Source: Marinobacterium alkalitolerans
GTDB taxonomy: Bacteria > Pseudomonadota > Gammaproteobacteria > Pseudomonadales > Balneatricaceae
Assembly (NCBI RefSeq): GCF_017776525.1
Contig: NZ_JACVEW010000006.1
Span: 1 to 64,000 of the forward strand
Length of the DNA stretch: 64,000 nucleotides
Reading direction: 5' to 3'
A program made the position numbers and the translations under genes. Below, in pieces: positions 63,054 through 64,000 of the stretch (position 1 is its first letter; the number at the start of each line of letters is the position of its first letter). Below the pieces are notes generated by a model. It had not been told where the DNA came from. It saw only the letters and a list, made by a program, of their open reading frames with translations, and did no database searches.

Positions 63054-63809
63054 CTAGCGCCACAGCTCGGAAACGGGGGTATCCGGTGGATAGCGATCGG
63101 CTACCTGCGCCAGCAGCAACTCGCCACAGGCGATAGCATCCGTCAGGGCATGGTGCGGGCGGTAGAATGGCAGGTGGTAACGCTCCCGGCTCTGCGCCAG
63201 CCGAATGGAAACCGGCTTGCGCCCCAGCAGTCGGTCCCAGAAACCCAGCGGCTTCTTGCGGTGCAAACGTGCTTCAAGGTCCATGGTGTCGATGACCGGG
63301 AACTCGATTCCCTCACGAATACGGACTTTCAAGGCGTTGTTCAGGAAGGCCCGCTCAATACCCCGGTGGTGCACAACCAGTACTTTTCCTTGCAGCTGTT
63401 CGAGCAGCTCATCGAGTATGCGGCGAAGGTCCGGCGCCGATTCTATTTCGGAGTGGGTGATGCCGTGTACCACCACCGATTCACTGCTCAATCGCGCCCG
63501 CGGCTTCAGCACCCAGTGCCGAGCACGTGACGAGTGAATACGGTGAATCGTCATGGGGACCAGGCCAATGCTGACAATGCCACCCTTTTGAGGGTCCAGG
63601 CTGGTGGTTTCAAAATCCACCGCAACCAGCGGGACCTCTTCAAGGGGCGTATCCGGTGCCACGGCACCCGCCTCGTAAAACGCCTTGAGCGCAGGATAGC
63701 GGGCGGTCTCCGCCAAGTGCCGGAAGCGCGCCTGCCAGTCCTGGACACCGGTATCCTGCACCTCCAGGGAGGGCTCATTCTGCAACCGTTCCTTACTGAG
63801 ATATAACAT
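63054..63809 (-). CDS. DnaQ-like DEDDh 3'-5' exonuclease
   Basis: A 251-residue protein with an exonuclease domain from about residue 55: ExoI D65/E67 (AVDFETTSLDP), ExoII region LVVHHRGIERAFLNNAL, and ExoIII HHALTDAIACGELLL with the catalytic His and Asp. It is a stand-alone protein related to the Pol III epsilon proofreading subunit, with an extra N-terminal helical part. The ATG overlaps the stop of the upstream DUF294-type gene (TGATG), and the two are commonly paired. Confidence 0.88.
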   Translation of the reverse strand: MLYLSKERLQNEPSLEVQDTGVQDWQARFRHLAETARYPALKAFYEAGAVAPDTPLEEVPLVAVDFETTSLDPQKGGIVSIGLVPMTIHRIHSSRARHWVLKPRARLSSESVVVHGITHSEIESAPDLRRILDELLEQLQGKVLVVHHRGIERAFLNNALKVRIREGIEFPVIDTMDLEARLHRKKPLGFWDRLLGRKPVSIRLAQSRERYHLPFYRPHHALTDAIACGELLLAQVADRYPPDTPVSELWR

Positions 63810-64000
63810 CAGCTACTCCGGCCCGGCTGGTAACGGTATTTGAGAAACTTCTGCGCATTCGACAGGATCTGGAACGCATCCTTCAGATTCTTGCGCTCAA
63901 AATCGGACAGATTCTCCGGTTCGATGTTGTTGTCCGGCTCATTTCCGGCCTCAACATCCAGCGCCTGATGGCGGATACGCACCATGGCGATCAATTCCAG
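63809..64000 (-). CDS. 3' end of a DUF294-type putative nucleotidyltransferase (partial)
   Basis: Only the last 63 or so codons are inside the window; the frame is open to the edge and the start lies beyond it. The visible C-terminus (MVRIRHQALDVEAG, ENLSDFERKNLKDAFQILSNAQKFLKYRY) matches the substrate-binding end of CBS/DUF294 nucleotidyltransferase proteins, which are often encoded next to a DnaQ-like exonuclease, as here. Confidence 0.75.
   Translation of the reverse strand: MELIAMVRIRHQALDVEAGNEPDNNIEPENLSDFERKNLKDAFQILSNAQKFLKYRYQPGRSS

Overview
The window is chromosomal DNA of a gammaproteobacterium. Most of it is the conserved Pseudomonas/Oceanospirillales-type core block mutS-fdxA-rpoS-nlpD-pcm-surE-truD-ftsB-eno-pyrG-tilS-accA-dnaE-rnhB-lpxBA-fabZ-lpxD-ompH-bamA-rseP-cdsA-uppS-frr-pyrH-tsf-rpsB-map-glnD. 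FabY, FlgT/FlgP-type flagellar ring genes and a stand-alone DnaQ-like exonuclease fit a free-living, polarly flagellated marine or environmental lineage. The genus cannot be fixed from sequence reading alone. Core genes are moderately GC-rich; parts of the left end are clearly AT-rich.

Left end (1-14.7 kb, all minus strand): an O-antigen/surface polysaccharide locus. In transcription order it carries wbpB, wbpD and wbpE (diamino-uronic acid sugar), rfbB and rfbA (dTDP-4-keto-6-deoxyglucose), an RffT-type Fuc4N-transferase, a sugar N-formyltransferase, wecE, a Wzx-like flippase and two glycosyltransferases. Upstream of wbpB, on the same strand, lie a beta-CASP metallo-RNase, a DUF4160 pseudogene with DUF2442, and a DUF2235 hydrolase. 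In front of the RNase is a match to the RfaH-recruiting ops/JUMPStart element, which suggests all of these genes belong to one antiterminated polysaccharide operon.

Middle (14.8-50.2 kb): cysQ (minus) diverges from mutS-fdxA (plus). These converge on rpoS, whose stop codon sits in a hairpin. A long, tightly packed minus-strand run follows: rpoS-nlpD-DUF368-pcm-surE-truD-ftsB-eno-pyrG-tilS-accA-dnaE-rnhB-lpxB-lpxA-fabZ-lpxD-ompH-bamA-rseP-cdsA-uppS-frr-pyrH-tsf-rpsB. It covers stress sigma factor, cell division, lipid A synthesis, outer-membrane assembly and translation. The MEP isoprenoid genes that usually sit in this block (ispD, ispF, dxr), and kdsA, are all missing from their normal positions with only a few bases at the junctions. 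map-glnD diverge from rpsB.

Right end (50.2-64 kb): flgP-like lipoprotein and LysM protein genes behind a FliA-type promoter, an LppC-like periplasmic protein on the opposite strand, flgT and a zapB-like gene; then a YiaD-like OmpA lipoprotein, fabY, a small lipoprotein, tatD, prfC, a PTS-EIIC/EAL fusion, a DnaQ-family exonuclease and the 3' end of a DUF294-type nucleotidyltransferase cut by the window edge.

No tRNA, rRNA, CRISPR array or intact insertion sequence was recognised. Mobile-DNA traces are limited to a tandem 14-bp repeat near 12.6 kb, a possible group II intron 3' remnant near 14.75 kb and a palindromic intergenic repeat near 59.0 kb.
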